Shown here piece after piece: positions 19,140-27,976 of a DNA stretch of 64,000 bases. Position numbers and translations under genes: made by a program. The stretch is from Balneolales bacterium ANBcel1 (GTDB lineage Bacteria > Bacteroidota > Rhodothermia > Balneolales > Natronogracilivirgulaceae): contig JARULB010000003.1 in NCBI GenBank assembly GCA_029688905.1, forward strand, positions 372,001-436,000. The letters run 5' to 3'. The notes under the pieces are model-generated. The model worked only from the letters and a program-made list of their open reading frames with translations. It searched no databases and was not told the DNA's origin. Every line of letters begins with the position of its first letter. The first letter of the stretch is position 1.

Positions 19140-20864
19140 CTATCTATTGATCAGGAAGAACAAACCTCCAAGAGCAAACAATGAGGCCCAAAGCGGCCAT
19201 GGTCCGCCCTGTACTACGGCAAGTGTGCCGCCAAGGATACAGGCTCCGCTGAGGATGCTTCCACGCAACCCGTGGATCGGGTCCTGAGTCGGCGTTCGGT
19301 CGTTTATGGTGTTGTCGAGGTAGTTGAGGGTATCGGCGGTAATCCGCGGCAGGCGCATCAGGGCATCGACGAGTTCGGGAGTTCCCCGCCAGAGTTCATT
19401 GATAATGGCGGCAGGATGGAACTGATCCTTGAAAATACGGAAGGCGTGTTTTCGGGAAACAGACGGGATATCGATATTCGGATACAACATTTTTCCCACG
19501 CCTTCATAGGTGACCAGCGCTTTGGTCATGAGAGTCATCTCCACCGGAAAAAACACCCGGTAACGGGCACCAATCGACATGGAGTTGACGATCAGTTCAC
19601 CCAGGCTGAAATCACCGTAAGCGGAGTGCTGATAAAAGCGGCGAAGCAGGTCGGCAACCGAGCGGCGGAATCCATACGGATCACCGTTTTTGCCGATTCG
19701 GGCCAGTGCCGTCAGGTTTCGGGTGGCGCCGTCGATATCGCCGGATACCAGAGAATGGAAATAATAGAGCATGCGTCTGCGAGTTGACTCTTCAAACCTT
19801 CCAACCATTCCAAGATCGATGAAGCCGATTTCGTCGTTTGGAAGAATCAGCAGGTTTCCCGGGTGCAGGTCGGCGTGAAAAAACCCGTCCTTGTACAGCA
19901 TTCGGATGATGGCATCCGCACCCAGGTCGATTATCTGCTTTCTCCGTTCTGCGGGTATCTCCCGAAGCTCTTCCGAATCCGGTTTCACCCCATCCAGAAA
20001 CTCCATGCAAAGCACATTCTCCGTACTGTACTCGCGGTAGATTTCGGGAAACCGAATATGCCGGTTATCGTGAAAGTTGGCTTTAAAGATCTCGGCGTTA
20101 TCCGCTTCATTCTCAAGATCTACCTCTTTGATGGTATAGGAGCAGAATTCCTGGATAAGTCTCTTGGGCTGGTACTGGGGGATGGTCACATTGAGAAAGT
20201 GGCCGAGCCAGCGCAGCAGCACGATGTCGGTTTCGATGGTATCCTTGATCCCGGGCTTTATGACTTTCAGTACCACCTCTTTGCCGTCTTTTGTGACGGC
20301 TCGGTGCGTCTGGGCAATAGAGGCGGAGCCCAGCGCTTTTTCATCAACAGAGATGAAGTAGGTATCCAGGGAACCGCGAAGATTCTTTTCAATGATGATC
20401 CGGATATGTTCGAAAGGGACCTCCGGAAGTTTGTAGAGGAGGTTTTTGAGTTCATTCGTGATAATGGACGGCAGGATGTCTTCACGAAGCGACAGGATCT
20501 GGCCCAGTTTGATATAGGTAGGCCCCAGCAGTTCCAGCCGTTTCCTCAACTGAATGGGAAAAGGCTGGTTGCGCAGATCACGTTTTACAAAGGGCTTAAT
20601 CAGGAAGGCGATAAATCGAGAGGGAAAGGAGCGAAATCCCTTTTTCCGTTCACGGGACAGGGAGGCCACATACGCGATTATGCCTCCCATGAAGAGGCCG
20701 GTTACATGCCGGTGAATTTGAAAAAAACGCCGAACCACCCCTTTGTACGGGGCAAGCGGATCAAAATGGAAATTTCTGTTCGCCTCGGAACCGGAGGCCA
20801 CTCTTTCTCTGGATTCGGGAGTGGTTTCCGGTTTGGAAGCGTCCTCGAAGTTTTTTGAGGTCAT
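19140..20864 (-). CDS. ABC1/AarF/UbiB family atypical kinase
   Basis: 574 residues. The kinase-like core shows the conserved KxGQ-type helix as YIKLGQILSLRED, the Ala-rich loop GSASIAQTH, the lysine of VVLKVIKPG, the ExD-like LCMEFLDG, the catalytic HADLHPGNLL and FIDLGMVG in order. A C-terminal hydrophobic pair of helices (GACILGGTLAVVQGGPWPLWASLFALGGLFFL) anchors it in the membrane. Members support quinone or isoprenoid lipid metabolism; the specific role here is not shown. Two bases separate its stop from the downstream acyltransferase start. Confidence 0.85.
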   Translation of the reverse strand: MTSKNFEDASKPETTPESRERVASGSEANRNFHFDPLAPYKGVVRRFFQIHRHVTGLFMGGIIAYVASLSRERKKGFRSFPSRFIAFLIKPFVKRDLRNQPFPIQLRKRLELLGPTYIKLGQILSLREDILPSIITNELKNLLYKLPEVPFEHIRIIIEKNLRGSLDTYFISVDEKALGSASIAQTHRAVTKDGKEVVLKVIKPGIKDTIETDIVLLRWLGHFLNVTIPQYQPKRLIQEFCSYTIKEVDLENEADNAEIFKANFHDNRHIRFPEIYREYSTENVLCMEFLDGVKPDSEELREIPAERRKQIIDLGADAIIRMLYKDGFFHADLHPGNLLILPNDEIGFIDLGMVGRFEESTRRRMLYYFHSLVSGDIDGATRNLTALARIGKNGDPYGFRRSVADLLRRFYQHSAYGDFSLGELIVNSMSIGARYRVFFPVEMTLMTKALVTYEGVGKMLYPNIDIPSVSRKHAFRIFKDQFHPAAIINELWRGTPELVDALMRLPRITADTLNYLDNTINDRTPTQDPIHGLRGSILSGACILGGTLAVVQGGPWPLWASLFALGGLFFLINR

Positions 20865-21038
20865 CCGGCAGGATTATGGCGTGATCTGAAATAACAAAAC
20901 AATATAGGCAAAGTAAAAAATATCCGGTGGTTCTTCATCCCGCCAATAATTTACGTCTGGCCGGTTGCTTTCCATAATGTATATCAGGAGATTGTAAGCC
21001 AAAGAATTCATTAGATTTTCAGTCGGATAACAGGAATA

Positions 21039-21578
21039 ATGGCCGCAAATAACAGCATGAGCGTATCTAACGGTGAGCGATACTCCATATGGCTGAAGCC
21101 GGAAGACGAGGTGCGCCAGGCATTAAAAAAAATTATCGCGGATCTTTCGAAAGAGTATGGCGCGCCGGTATTTGATCCGCATGTAACCGTGGCGGGGGGC
21201 ATTCACCAAACTCCCGAAGATGTGAAAGAGGTATTACAGAGCGCTGCCGCCATCAGAGAACGGATGACGCTTCATTTAACAGAAACAGATTATCTGGATT
21301 CTCTCTATCAGTCGCTGTTTGTCAAGGTGGCACCCAATGAATCGCTCTTTGCATTGCGTGAACACTGCCTCTCCGCACTGAATCTGGAACACCGGCCGTA
21401 TCTTCCGCATGTGAGTCTCATCTACAAAAAGCTGGATGTTGCGGAAAAAGAACGCATCATTGCGAGTGTTGGAAGGAGGTTTGATTATCTCTTTACCCCA
21501 AAGTCACTGTTTCTGGTGCGTACCAGCGGATCGCCCGAAACCTGGGAGGAGGTCATGAGCGTCCCTTTTCAGCCCTGA
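21039..21578 (+). CDS. 2H phosphoesterase, cyclic phosphodiesterase-like
   Basis: 179 residues with the two H-x-T/S-x motifs of the 2H superfamily: FDPHVTVAGG near residue 48 and YLPHVSLIYK near residue 128. The spacing and the FDPHVT context fit cyclic phosphodiesterases that open 2',3'- or 1'',2''-cyclic phosphates. Whether it works with the window's RtcB ligase is unknown; the two are 11 kb apart. gdhA follows after about 70 bp. Confidence 0.7.
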   Translation: MAANNSMSVSNGERYSIWLKPEDEVRQALKKIIADLSKEYGAPVFDPHVTVAGGIHQTPEDVKEVLQSAAAIRERMTLHLTETDYLDSLYQSLFVKVAPNESLFALREHCLSALNLEHRPYLPHVSLIYKKLDVAEKERIIASVGRRFDYLFTPKSLFLVRTSGSPETWEEVMSVPFQP

Positions 21579-21649
21579 TTAACCACGACAGGAGCGTCTT
21601 AAGTATCTAACATCTGTTTTCGTGAACCCACCAATAAAAATTAGTTTTC

Positions 21650-23053
21650 ATGGCACCGTATGAGTTTTTCAAAAATGTTAATGCAAACTTCGACCGCGCT
21701 GCGGGCTATCTCTCCATTGAAAAGGGACTGCTGGAGCAGATAAAAGCGTGCAACAGCACGTATCACGTGGCGTTTCCCCTCAAAAAGGATGATGGAACGG
21801 TTGAGGTTATCCATGGATGGCGTTCGGCACACAGCTCGCATAAATCGCCCACCAAAGGGGGAATCCGCTTTGCCATGGCGGTGAACGAAGACGAGGTAAA
21901 CGCCCTGGCCGCTTTGATGACCTACAAGTGCGCGGTGGTATCGGTGCCGTTCGGGGGTGCCAAGGGTGGAGTGAAAATCGACCGAATAAGGTATTCGCAA
22001 GCGGAAATCGAACGGATAACCCGGCGTTTTACCTTTGAGCTGATCAAGAGGAATTCCATCGGTCCGGGCATCGATGTCCCGGCCCCAGACTACGGTACCG
22101 GAGAGCAGGAGATGGCCTGGATACTTGACACTTTCCGCACGATGGTCGGTTCACTGGACAGCGACGGGTGTGTTACCGGAAAACCGATTCACCAAAGTGG
22201 AATCAGCGGAAGGACGGAGGCCACCGGGCGGGGAGTCTTTTTCGGCCTTCGGGAGGCTTGTTCCAACAAGAAAACGATGAAGAAGCTTGGACTCTCAACC
22301 GGGTTGCAGGGCAAGCGGGTGATTGTCCAGGGTCTTGGAAATGTAGGATATCACTCCTCCCGTTTCCTGAGAGAGGCCGATGCGGTAATTGTCGGTGTTG
22401 CTGAAGCACATGGGGGCATATATGACGAAAAGGGAATAGATGTCGACCGGCTGAAAGAATATATTGCACAGACAGGGTCCATTCGCGGCTATTCCTCCGG
22501 AACCTTTGTGGAGGATTCAAAATCAGTGCTTGAAATGGAGTGTGATATTTTGATTCCGGCGGCACTTGAGAATCAGATCACCACAGAAAATGCGCACCGA
22601 ATCAAAGCCAAAATTATCGGAGAGGCGGCCAATGGTCCCATTTCCGGTGAAGCGGATGAAATCATCAAGAAAAAGCCGGTGCTGATAATTCCGGATATCT
22701 ATCTGAATGCCGGCGGTGTGACCGTCTCCTATTTCGAGTGGATCAAGAACCTGTCGCATATCCGGTTTGGGCGGATGGACCGTCGCTATGAGGAGAACGC
22801 GATGGGCCGGCTGCTTACGGCCATCGAGGGAATTACCGGTACTACATTCAGCGAACAGGATATCAGCAGACTGGGAAAGGGTCCGGACGAGTGGGATATT
22901 GTGGATTCCGGACTGGAGGACACCATGGTGACGGCCTACCAGATGATGTATGCAACACATGAAAAGCATGGCGCCGATCTCCGGACATCCGCGTATATCA
23001 GTGCCATTAAGAAAATCGCTCTTTCCTACCAGCAGCTGGGCATCTTCCCCTGA
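21650..23053 (+). CDS. gdhA: Glutamate dehydrogenase (Glu/Leu/Phe/Val dehydrogenase family)
   Basis: 467 residues. The substrate domain contains SPTKGGIRFAMAVNEDEVNALAALMTYKCAV, with the catalytic lysine region GGAKGG. PAPDYGTGEQEMAWILD and GRTEATGRGVF lead into the nucleotide-binding VIVQGLGNVG. This order is diagnostic for glutamate dehydrogenases, which link ammonia and 2-oxoglutarate to glutamate. Coenzyme preference cannot be read off safely. A small winged-helix regulator gene converges on its 3' end. Confidence 0.9.
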   Translation: MAPYEFFKNVNANFDRAAGYLSIEKGLLEQIKACNSTYHVAFPLKKDDGTVEVIHGWRSAHSSHKSPTKGGIRFAMAVNEDEVNALAALMTYKCAVVSVPFGGAKGGVKIDRIRYSQAEIERITRRFTFELIKRNSIGPGIDVPAPDYGTGEQEMAWILDTFRTMVGSLDSDGCVTGKPIHQSGISGRTEATGRGVFFGLREACSNKKTMKKLGLSTGLQGKRVIVQGLGNVGYHSSRFLREADAVIVGVAEAHGGIYDEKGIDVDRLKEYIAQTGSIRGYSSGTFVEDSKSVLEMECDILIPAALENQITTENAHRIKAKIIGEAANGPISGEADEIIKKKPVLIIPDIYLNAGGVTVSYFEWIKNLSHIRFGRMDRRYEENAMGRLLTAIEGITGTTFSEQDISRLGKGPDEWDIVDSGLEDTMVTAYQMMYATHEKHGADLRTSAYISAIKKIALSYQQLGIFP

Positions 23054-23064
23054 TCTGCTACCAG

Positions 23065-23370
23065 TCAGCCGATGAAGGGCTCTATTTCCAGAATGTAATT
23101 TGCAAAGGCAGAGAGCCCTTTTTGTGTTACCCGGTAGCGGGATTCCGTTTTGTTCTCTCCCTGAACTTTTTGAACCGAGATATACCCCGCATCTTCAAGT
23201 TTCGCAAGATGTGTGCTGAGGTTTCCGTCGGTTGCGTTGAGGGCTTTTTTAAGTTCATTAAAACTGATATCATCCACGCGTGTAAGCACGGACATCAGGG
23301 CCAACCGGATTCGCGAGTGAATCAGGTTGTCCAGCTTTCGGTATTCAAGTTTCGGAAGTTCCAAGGCCAT
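23065..23370 (-). CDS. Winged-helix DNA-binding regulator
   Basis: 101 residues matching small stand-alone winged-helix (ArsR/MarR-like) regulators: LIHSRIRLALMSVLTRVDDISFNELKKAL forms the first helices, ATDGNLSTHLAKLEDAGYI the recognition helix, and VQGENKTESRYRVT the wing. No sensor domain is attached. Target unknown; it converges on gdhA with about 11 bp between stops. Confidence 0.8.
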   Translation of the reverse strand: MALELPKLEYRKLDNLIHSRIRLALMSVLTRVDDISFNELKKALNATDGNLSTHLAKLEDAGYISVQKVQGENKTESRYRVTQKGLSAFANYILEIEPFIG

Positions 23371-23520
23371 TTTGACGGCTGAAGCGTGATCTATTTCTGA
23401 ATCAGAGGATCAATCCGGGATCAGATTAAAACATCACAACGCCATTTTTTAAGAGTATAAAAAAAATCCCGAAAAGCAAAGAGTGGCAACACTATATTTT
23501 AAAGTACCCATTTCAAACAC

Positions 23521-24198
23521 GTGAAAGCAAAAAGCCTTCCCAGAAAAACCCGTGAGCAGAGGGAAAGAGCCGAAACTCTTTTGTCGGATCTGTATGCGCA
23601 TTACCCGAACCCGCATTGCGCCCTGAACTTTACCAACCCTTTTGAGCTGCTGGTGGCTACCATTTTGAGCGCCCAGTGCACCGATGTTCGTGTGAACATC
23701 GTAACCGAGGAGCTGTTTCGGGTGTATCCATCGCCCGAAGCGTTTGCGGAAGCGCCGCTGCAGGAGCTGGAGGAGGCCGTCCGGACCACCGGATTCTACC
23801 GAAACAAGGCTAAGGCAATCAAGGAAACGGCACAGAAAATTGTGGATGAGTTTGGCGGCGAGGTGCCGAAAACCATGGAAGAGCTGCTTTCATTGCGAGG
23901 TGCGGCCAGGAAAACGGCGAACGTGGTGCTGGGAAATGCGTTCGGTATAGATGAGGGTGTGGTGGTGGATACACACGTGAATCGTCTGGCCAATCGCTTT
24001 GGTCTCTCAAGGCACGCTGATCCCGTAAAAGTTGAAAAAGACCTTATGGCGCTTTTTACCCGCGAAGAGTGGACCAACCTGTCGCATTTGCTGATTGCAC
24101 ATGGCCGGGCAGCCTGCAAGGCCAGGTTTTCGAAACCGCCGGATCACCCTGTTTGCATAAAGTATGGCCGGAAGTGTGAGTGCAGCAAAATGCGCTGA
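23521..24198 (+). CDS. nth: Endonuclease III-like DNA glycosylase with atypical C-terminal cysteines
   Basis: Base-excision glycosylase/AP lyase of 225 residues, starting at GTG 23521. ILSAQCTDVRVN, RKTANVVLGNAF (catalytic lysine of the HhH motif) and VDTHVNRLANRFGL (catalytic aspartate) are present. Two things differ from the usual enzyme: the hairpin reads LRGAARKT where LPGVGRKT is usual, and the four C-terminal Cys are at 199, 212, 219 and 221 (C-x12-C-x6-C-x-C), not the 4Fe-4S spacing C-x6-C-x2-C-x5-C. The frame is clean, so it is not an obvious frameshift. Confidence 0.88.
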   Translation: MKAKSLPRKTREQRERAETLLSDLYAHYPNPHCALNFTNPFELLVATILSAQCTDVRVNIVTEELFRVYPSPEAFAEAPLQELEEAVRTTGFYRNKAKAIKETAQKIVDEFGGEVPKTMEELLSLRGAARKTANVVLGNAFGIDEGVVVDTHVNRLANRFGLSRHADPVKVEKDLMALFTREEWTNLSHLLIAHGRAACKARFSKPPDHPVCIKYGRKCECSKMR

Positions 24199-24258
24199 CG
24201 GACCCGTTGCTTGTGAGAGGAGCAGCATTCTGCGTCAGACACAAATCGGAACACGTAA

Positions 24259-25659
24259 ATGAGTGATAGAAGAACCCTTGAGGAGCTGCTGGTCAGCGAC
24301 ACGAATATGAAGTTGCCGCCGGTAAGATCGGATGTCGAGATGCTTCCGGTGACCCATGAGGGGCGGGAAATGATCTATTTTCACGATCCCCAGGGATATA
24401 TGGTCAAGCCATTTGTCCTGGACAAACAGGTGGCCGCTCTGTTTCCCATGTTCAACGGGCAATTCTCCATTCGGGATATCAGTGACGAGCTAAAGCGCAT
24501 TGAGAGTCCGGTCGGTGAGAAGGAGCTTCTGGCATTTGTGCGTCAGCTTGATGAAGCCCGCCTTCTGCTGTCACCCTGGTTTCGCCACTTCAAAAACCGG
24601 ACGGAGGAGCAGTTTGAACGAGCGGGTGTCCGGCCAGCGGCATGTGCGGGCCAGTCCTATCCGGCCGACAAAAAGAAGCTGACAGCCATGATGCAGTCGG
24701 CTTTTTCCGGTGACGGGGCCGATGAAAACCGGTATCCGGAGGCTTCCGGCTCGACAGGGTTGGCGTCCGGACGGAAAGCCGGGCATCCCGCCAATACATC
24801 AATCCACGATGATCGGCAGCACAGTAACGAGCACCCGCAAAAAAATCCCCCGAATAATCACGGAAAGATTAAGGCGCTGTATGCCCCCCATATTGATCCG
24901 AGAATTGGATTGTCTTCGTATGTGAAGGCGTTCCGGCCTCTTGCCGATGAAAAGCCGACGCGGGTCGTGCTTTTGGCGACGTCCCATTATGCCGGCATGT
25001 ACCACCCGATATATGACGGAAAACCCTTCATTGCAACCAGGAAATACTTTGAGACACCCCTTGGAAGAGTTGGTGTGGATCAAAAAGCTCTAGATCTGCT
25101 GGAGGCAGAATCGCATCAAACGGGGTTCACGCTTCTGGACCGCGCCCATCGCAATGAGCACAGTATTGAGCTGCATCTGATTTTTCTGCAGTACCTCTGG
25201 TCACATGACTTTGAGCTGGTGCCTATCCTGGTCGGTTCGCTGGATGATCTGTTTTACATGGAAAGCGGGGATACGGGAAAAAAGGTGAAGTGCATGGCCC
25301 GGCTTCTCCGGGAACAGTACGGGCGGGATGACCAAACGCTTTTTCTTGTATCCGGCGACCTTGCGCACGTGGGCAGGAAGTTCGGTGACCGGCAACCCGC
25401 ATCCCAGCTGTTCGGCAAGGTTGAAGCATTCGACCGGGATTTCATGGAGAAGGCGGGATGTGCTGATCACGACGCACTCCTGAAACTGGTTGCAAAAGAG
25501 CAGGACCCGTACAGGATTTGTGGCTTTCCACCGCTATTTACAGCGCTGCAATCACTTTATGATACAAAGGGTGAGGTGTTGAGCTATGATCTCTGGGATG
25601 AACGTGAGCAGGAAAGCGGTGTGTCGTTTGGTTCTATTTTGTATCGCCAATACTCCTGA
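24259..25659 (+). CDS. MEMO1-family protein (AmmeMemoRadiSam system protein B) with N-terminal extension
   Basis: 466 residues, much longer than the roughly 270 usual for the family. Residues 1-125 form an extra domain with PqqD-like flavour (YFHDPQGYMVKPFVLDKQV, followed by RDISDEL). The MEMO domain starts with ACAGQSYPADKK, continues at LLATSHYAGMYHP, and includes HRNEHSIELHLIFLQYL and LVSGDLAHVG, the metal-site blocks. Between them, residues about 150-205 are a hydrophilic Asn/His/Gly-rich insert. In other genomes the family occurs with an AMMECR1 protein and a radical SAM enzyme; neither is here. The 3' end overlaps the response regulator by 26 bp. Confidence 0.8.
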   Translation: MSDRRTLEELLVSDTNMKLPPVRSDVEMLPVTHEGREMIYFHDPQGYMVKPFVLDKQVAALFPMFNGQFSIRDISDELKRIESPVGEKELLAFVRQLDEARLLLSPWFRHFKNRTEEQFERAGVRPAACAGQSYPADKKKLTAMMQSAFSGDGADENRYPEASGSTGLASGRKAGHPANTSIHDDRQHSNEHPQKNPPNNHGKIKALYAPHIDPRIGLSSYVKAFRPLADEKPTRVVLLATSHYAGMYHPIYDGKPFIATRKYFETPLGRVGVDQKALDLLEAESHQTGFTLLDRAHRNEHSIELHLIFLQYLWSHDFELVPILVGSLDDLFYMESGDTGKKVKCMARLLREQYGRDDQTLFLVSGDLAHVGRKFGDRQPASQLFGKVEAFDRDFMEKAGCADHDALLKLVAKEQDPYRICGFPPLFTALQSLYDTKGEVLSYDLWDEREQESGVSFGSILYRQYS

Positions 25660-26011
25660 TGGCCTCAATAAGCATTTTCTTGCTCGTAGGCTTGCGAAAA
25701 AAGCGTTGAATACTGTCATCCAGGCCGTATTTGCTGAAATGGTTTTCATCAAAGCCGCTGAAAACAAAAACGGGAATGGATTCGTATTCCGGATTCTTCT
25801 TTAATTCGCGAATTAGTGTTGCGCCATCCCCTTCCTCCTGAAGATTCAGGTCGACGATAACCAGGTCCATCGGCTGGCTGGCCAGGGCTTCATGAGCCTG
25901 ACCGGGTGTTTCGGCGATGATCAGATTCCACGGTTCGTTTTTCAGAAACAGCTTAACCAGTGTGTGGTTATCAAAGTCGTCTTCAACATACAGGATATTT
26001 TTTTCTGGCAT
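25634..26011 (-). CDS. Stand-alone response regulator receiver protein
   Basis: 125 residues, only a CheY-like receiver. Acidic pocket E10-D11-D12, phospho-acceptor D54 in VIVDLNL, the Ser/Thr position in FVFSGFD and the conserved Lys in FFRKP are present. No output domain. It lies 35 bp downstream of gldC on the same strand, so it may act in the same process, but no histidine kinase is adjacent. Confidence 0.88.
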   Translation of the reverse strand: MPEKNILYVEDDFDNHTLVKLFLKNEPWNLIIAETPGQAHEALASQPMDLVIVDLNLQEEGDGATLIRELKKNPEYESIPVFVFSGFDENHFSKYGLDDSIQRFFRKPTSKKMLIEAIRSIGDTK

Positions 26012-26045
26012 GGTGTGTAGTCTCTCTGGAGTTCAAACGGCGCGG

Positions 26046-26381
26046 TCAGGAGTCCGGTTTTTCTGCAATATTCATTTTTTCAGCGAAATAGGCACAGAAA
26101 TCACGCATATCTCCGGCAATCTTTTCATCATCTACGGAACGTTGCAGGGTATCCGCCAGGGTTTTCAGTGTTTCATAGAAAAAGATTTTCATTTCGTCCC
26201 GGCTCATGTTTTTGGTCCACAGATCCAGCCTGAGCGTATCCTTGTTGTTGTGATCCCACAGGGATAACAGCATGGCTCTTACCTCCTCGCCCCTTTTTTC
26301 CAGATCATCGGCATCCCATGAGATTCGCTCGGGAACATGGTTTTCGTCAAGTTCAACGTTAATCTGAATCTTTTTTTTCAT
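26046..26381 (-). CDS. gldC: Gliding motility protein GldC
   Basis: 111 residues with the GldC pattern: KIQINVELDENHVPERISWDA at the start, then LLSLWDHNNKDTLRLDLWTKNMSRDEMKIFFYETL. GldC is a small cytoplasmic protein of the Bacteroidota gliding/type IX secretion setting, whose exact role is unclear. Two proteins with type IX sorting modules are encoded at 36.5-40.9 kb. It is followed by a receiver-domain gene. Confidence 0.88.
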   Translation of the reverse strand: MKKKIQINVELDENHVPERISWDADDLEKRGEEVRAMLLSLWDHNNKDTLRLDLWTKNMSRDEMKIFFYETLKTLADTLQRSVDDEKIAGDMRDFCAYFAEKMNIAEKPDS

Positions 26382-26548
26382 GGCCGATTTATTGGTTCAT
26401 GGTGCGCGTTTATTTTCATCAACGATTGAGTGGTGGTGCGGGTTTCGTGTCCCTGGCGGTTAGAGGGAAAGTTTTGGGGACAATTGCTTTCAGGTTCCAA
26501 AAATAGGGTAACCGGGCGGAAGGAACAAATGAGGCTGTCTGAAAAAGG

Positions 26549-27586
26549 TCAGGTGCAATAACGCGTGAGTTTTTCGATGGTTCGCTCCATATCATCGGGC
26601 AATGGGGATTCGAAATGGAGCCATTCGCCGGTATCGGGGTGCTCGAACCCCAGAATCCGGGCATGAAGGCACTGCCTTCCAAGATCAGAAAATATATTGT
26701 GAAACATGGACTTTCGCGTTCCGGTATTGGGTCCGTATCTGACACTATTGCCGCCGTAAACCGGATCGCCGAGAACAGGGTGGCCCAGCCAGGAGCAATG
26801 TACCCTGATCTGATGGGTGCGCCCTGTTTCAAGGATCACATCCACAAGAACAAGGTGGTCGAACCTTTTCAGAACCTCGAAATGTGTGACCGCCTCCTTG
26901 CCCTGGCCGTCCGCTACAACGGCCATCTTTTTCCGGTCTGAAGGATCGCGTCCCAGCGGTTTGTCAATGCTGCCGGTATCTTTTTGCGGAGATCCCCACA
27001 ATACCGCCCGGTAAACGCGATCCACAGTTTTGTCCGCAAACTGTTTGGAGAGATGATGGTGCGCGTAATCACTTTTGGCAACAACAAGGAGGCCACTGGT
27101 GCCCTTGTCAAGCCGGTGAACAATACCCGGCCGTACGGCATCATCCTTATTGGCCGTAGAGAGCTTTTGAGTTCGAAACAGCAGTGCATTCACAAGGGTG
27201 CCGGTCCAATTTCCATATGATGGGTGCACGACCATCCCCGGTGGCTTGTCGACCACCAGCAGGGTGTCGTCTTCGTACACCACGTCAATGGGGATATCCT
27301 CGCCGACGGCCTCCGGGGGAGGCGGCTTTGGAATTACAATCGCAATTTCATCCAGAGGCTGGACCCGGTAGGACGCTTTCTCCAGATGGCCGTTAACCCT
27401 GACCCACCCCTTACGAATTCCTTCCTGAACCTTGTTGCGCGTGGCGTTTTGAATGAAACCGGTGATGTACTTGTCCAGGCGCATCTGTTCCCGGTGGCCT
27501 TCCGGCACAACAAGATCATACCGGATGTAATCCCCGCGCTCTTCTTCGGAAAAAAAATCGGCGTCGGATATGATTTCGTTGTTCAT
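26549..27586 (-). CDS. rluD: RluD-like 23S rRNA pseudouridine synthase
   Basis: 345 residues with an N-terminal S4 RNA-binding domain (RLDKYITGFI, then VQEGIRKGWVRVNG) and the catalytic VHRLDKGTSGLLVVAK block whose Asp is the nucleophile. RTHQIRVHCSWLGHPVLGDPVYG closes the domain. Family members pseudouridylate 23S rRNA helix 69; target assignment within RluA/C/D is by length and domain order. Upstream, toward lon, lies the 476-bp gap with hairpins and repeats. Confidence 0.9.
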   Translation of the reverse strand: MNNEIISDADFFSEEERGDYIRYDLVVPEGHREQMRLDKYITGFIQNATRNKVQEGIRKGWVRVNGHLEKASYRVQPLDEIAIVIPKPPPPEAVGEDIPIDVVYEDDTLLVVDKPPGMVVHPSYGNWTGTLVNALLFRTQKLSTANKDDAVRPGIVHRLDKGTSGLLVVAKSDYAHHHLSKQFADKTVDRVYRAVLWGSPQKDTGSIDKPLGRDPSDRKKMAVVADGQGKEAVTHFEVLKRFDHLVLVDVILETGRTHQIRVHCSWLGHPVLGDPVYGGNSVRYGPNTGTRKSMFHNIFSDLGRQCLHARILGFEHPDTGEWLHFESPLPDDMERTIEKLTRYCT

Positions 27587-27661
27587 TGTTTTTGAGGAGC
27601 TTATGTCGTGACGATCGGATCCGGTTAACGTTAATTAATGCCTATTTTATGACTTAAAGAG

Positions 27662-27680
27662 TACTTTTTTAAAAAAAGTA
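27662..27680. other. AT-only palindrome between lon and rluD
   Basis: TACTTTTTT and AAAAAAAGTA are back-to-back, forming a near-perfect palindrome of nine base pairs. It lies downstream of lon on the minus strand and could act as a weak terminator, but it has no GC stem, so this is uncertain. Confidence 0.3.
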
Positions 27681-27697
27681 TGTAAGGAATGGACCTT

Positions 27698-27829
27698 TTG
27701 CTGCTCTAGGTAGCAACTATTGATTAAGGTGGAAAGCCACAAATCTTACGGATTGTGGTTCACCAGGCCTTCACTCTAACAACGTTGAACTATTTCAGCG
27801 TTGTTAGACGTGGCTTGTACTGAAAAGCC
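27698..27829. other. Four consecutive hairpins in a gene-free gap: possible structured RNA
   Basis: Four inverted repeats follow each other. At 27698-27716 a 7-bp stem (one G-T pair) has loop TCTAG. At 27728-27764 GGTG/CACC encloses CCACAAATC/GATTGTGG with one bulge and loop TTACG. At 27776-27807 CTAACAACG/CGTTGTTAG is extended by TGAA/TTCA with loop CTAT. At 27812-27829 GGCTT pairs with AAGCC. A competing pairing joins AAGCCAC (27734-27740) to GTGGCTT (27810-27816). I do not recognise a known RNA family. The strand is not determined. Confidence 0.45.
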
Positions 27830-27941
27830 GGCTGTTGCTGTCACTTCCCGGTGTAACCGTTGCTCTTGTTTTCAGATGAAACATCCATGGCCAATAATTC
27901 GGACCTACAGGCGAATGATAAAATCCATGGATGCTGCAGGT

Positions 27942-27976
27942 GACATTATAAATCTGAAACTTTAAACAGATGAAAT
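27942..27976 (+). repeat. Short repeat family, right-end fragment (copy 1a)
   Basis: A 35-base segment, GACATTATAAATCTGAAACT onward to TTTAAACAGATGAAAT, identical but for one base to 28043-28077. It is the right end of a repeat unit directly followed by a more complete unit, so the two form a short tandem array. ATCTG and CAGAT inside it can form a small hairpin. Confidence 0.7.

Noticed and set aside
26419-26832. Open frame of 137 codons on the minus strand overlapping rluD
   Set aside because: It lies in another frame of rluD and the adjacent gap, and its translation has no family resemblance.
27775-27809. Hairpin TCTAACAACG...CGTTGTTAGAC looks like the core of an integron attC site
   Set aside because: It is only 35 bases, shorter than known attC sites, no integrase gene or gene cassette is present, and no second copy was found.
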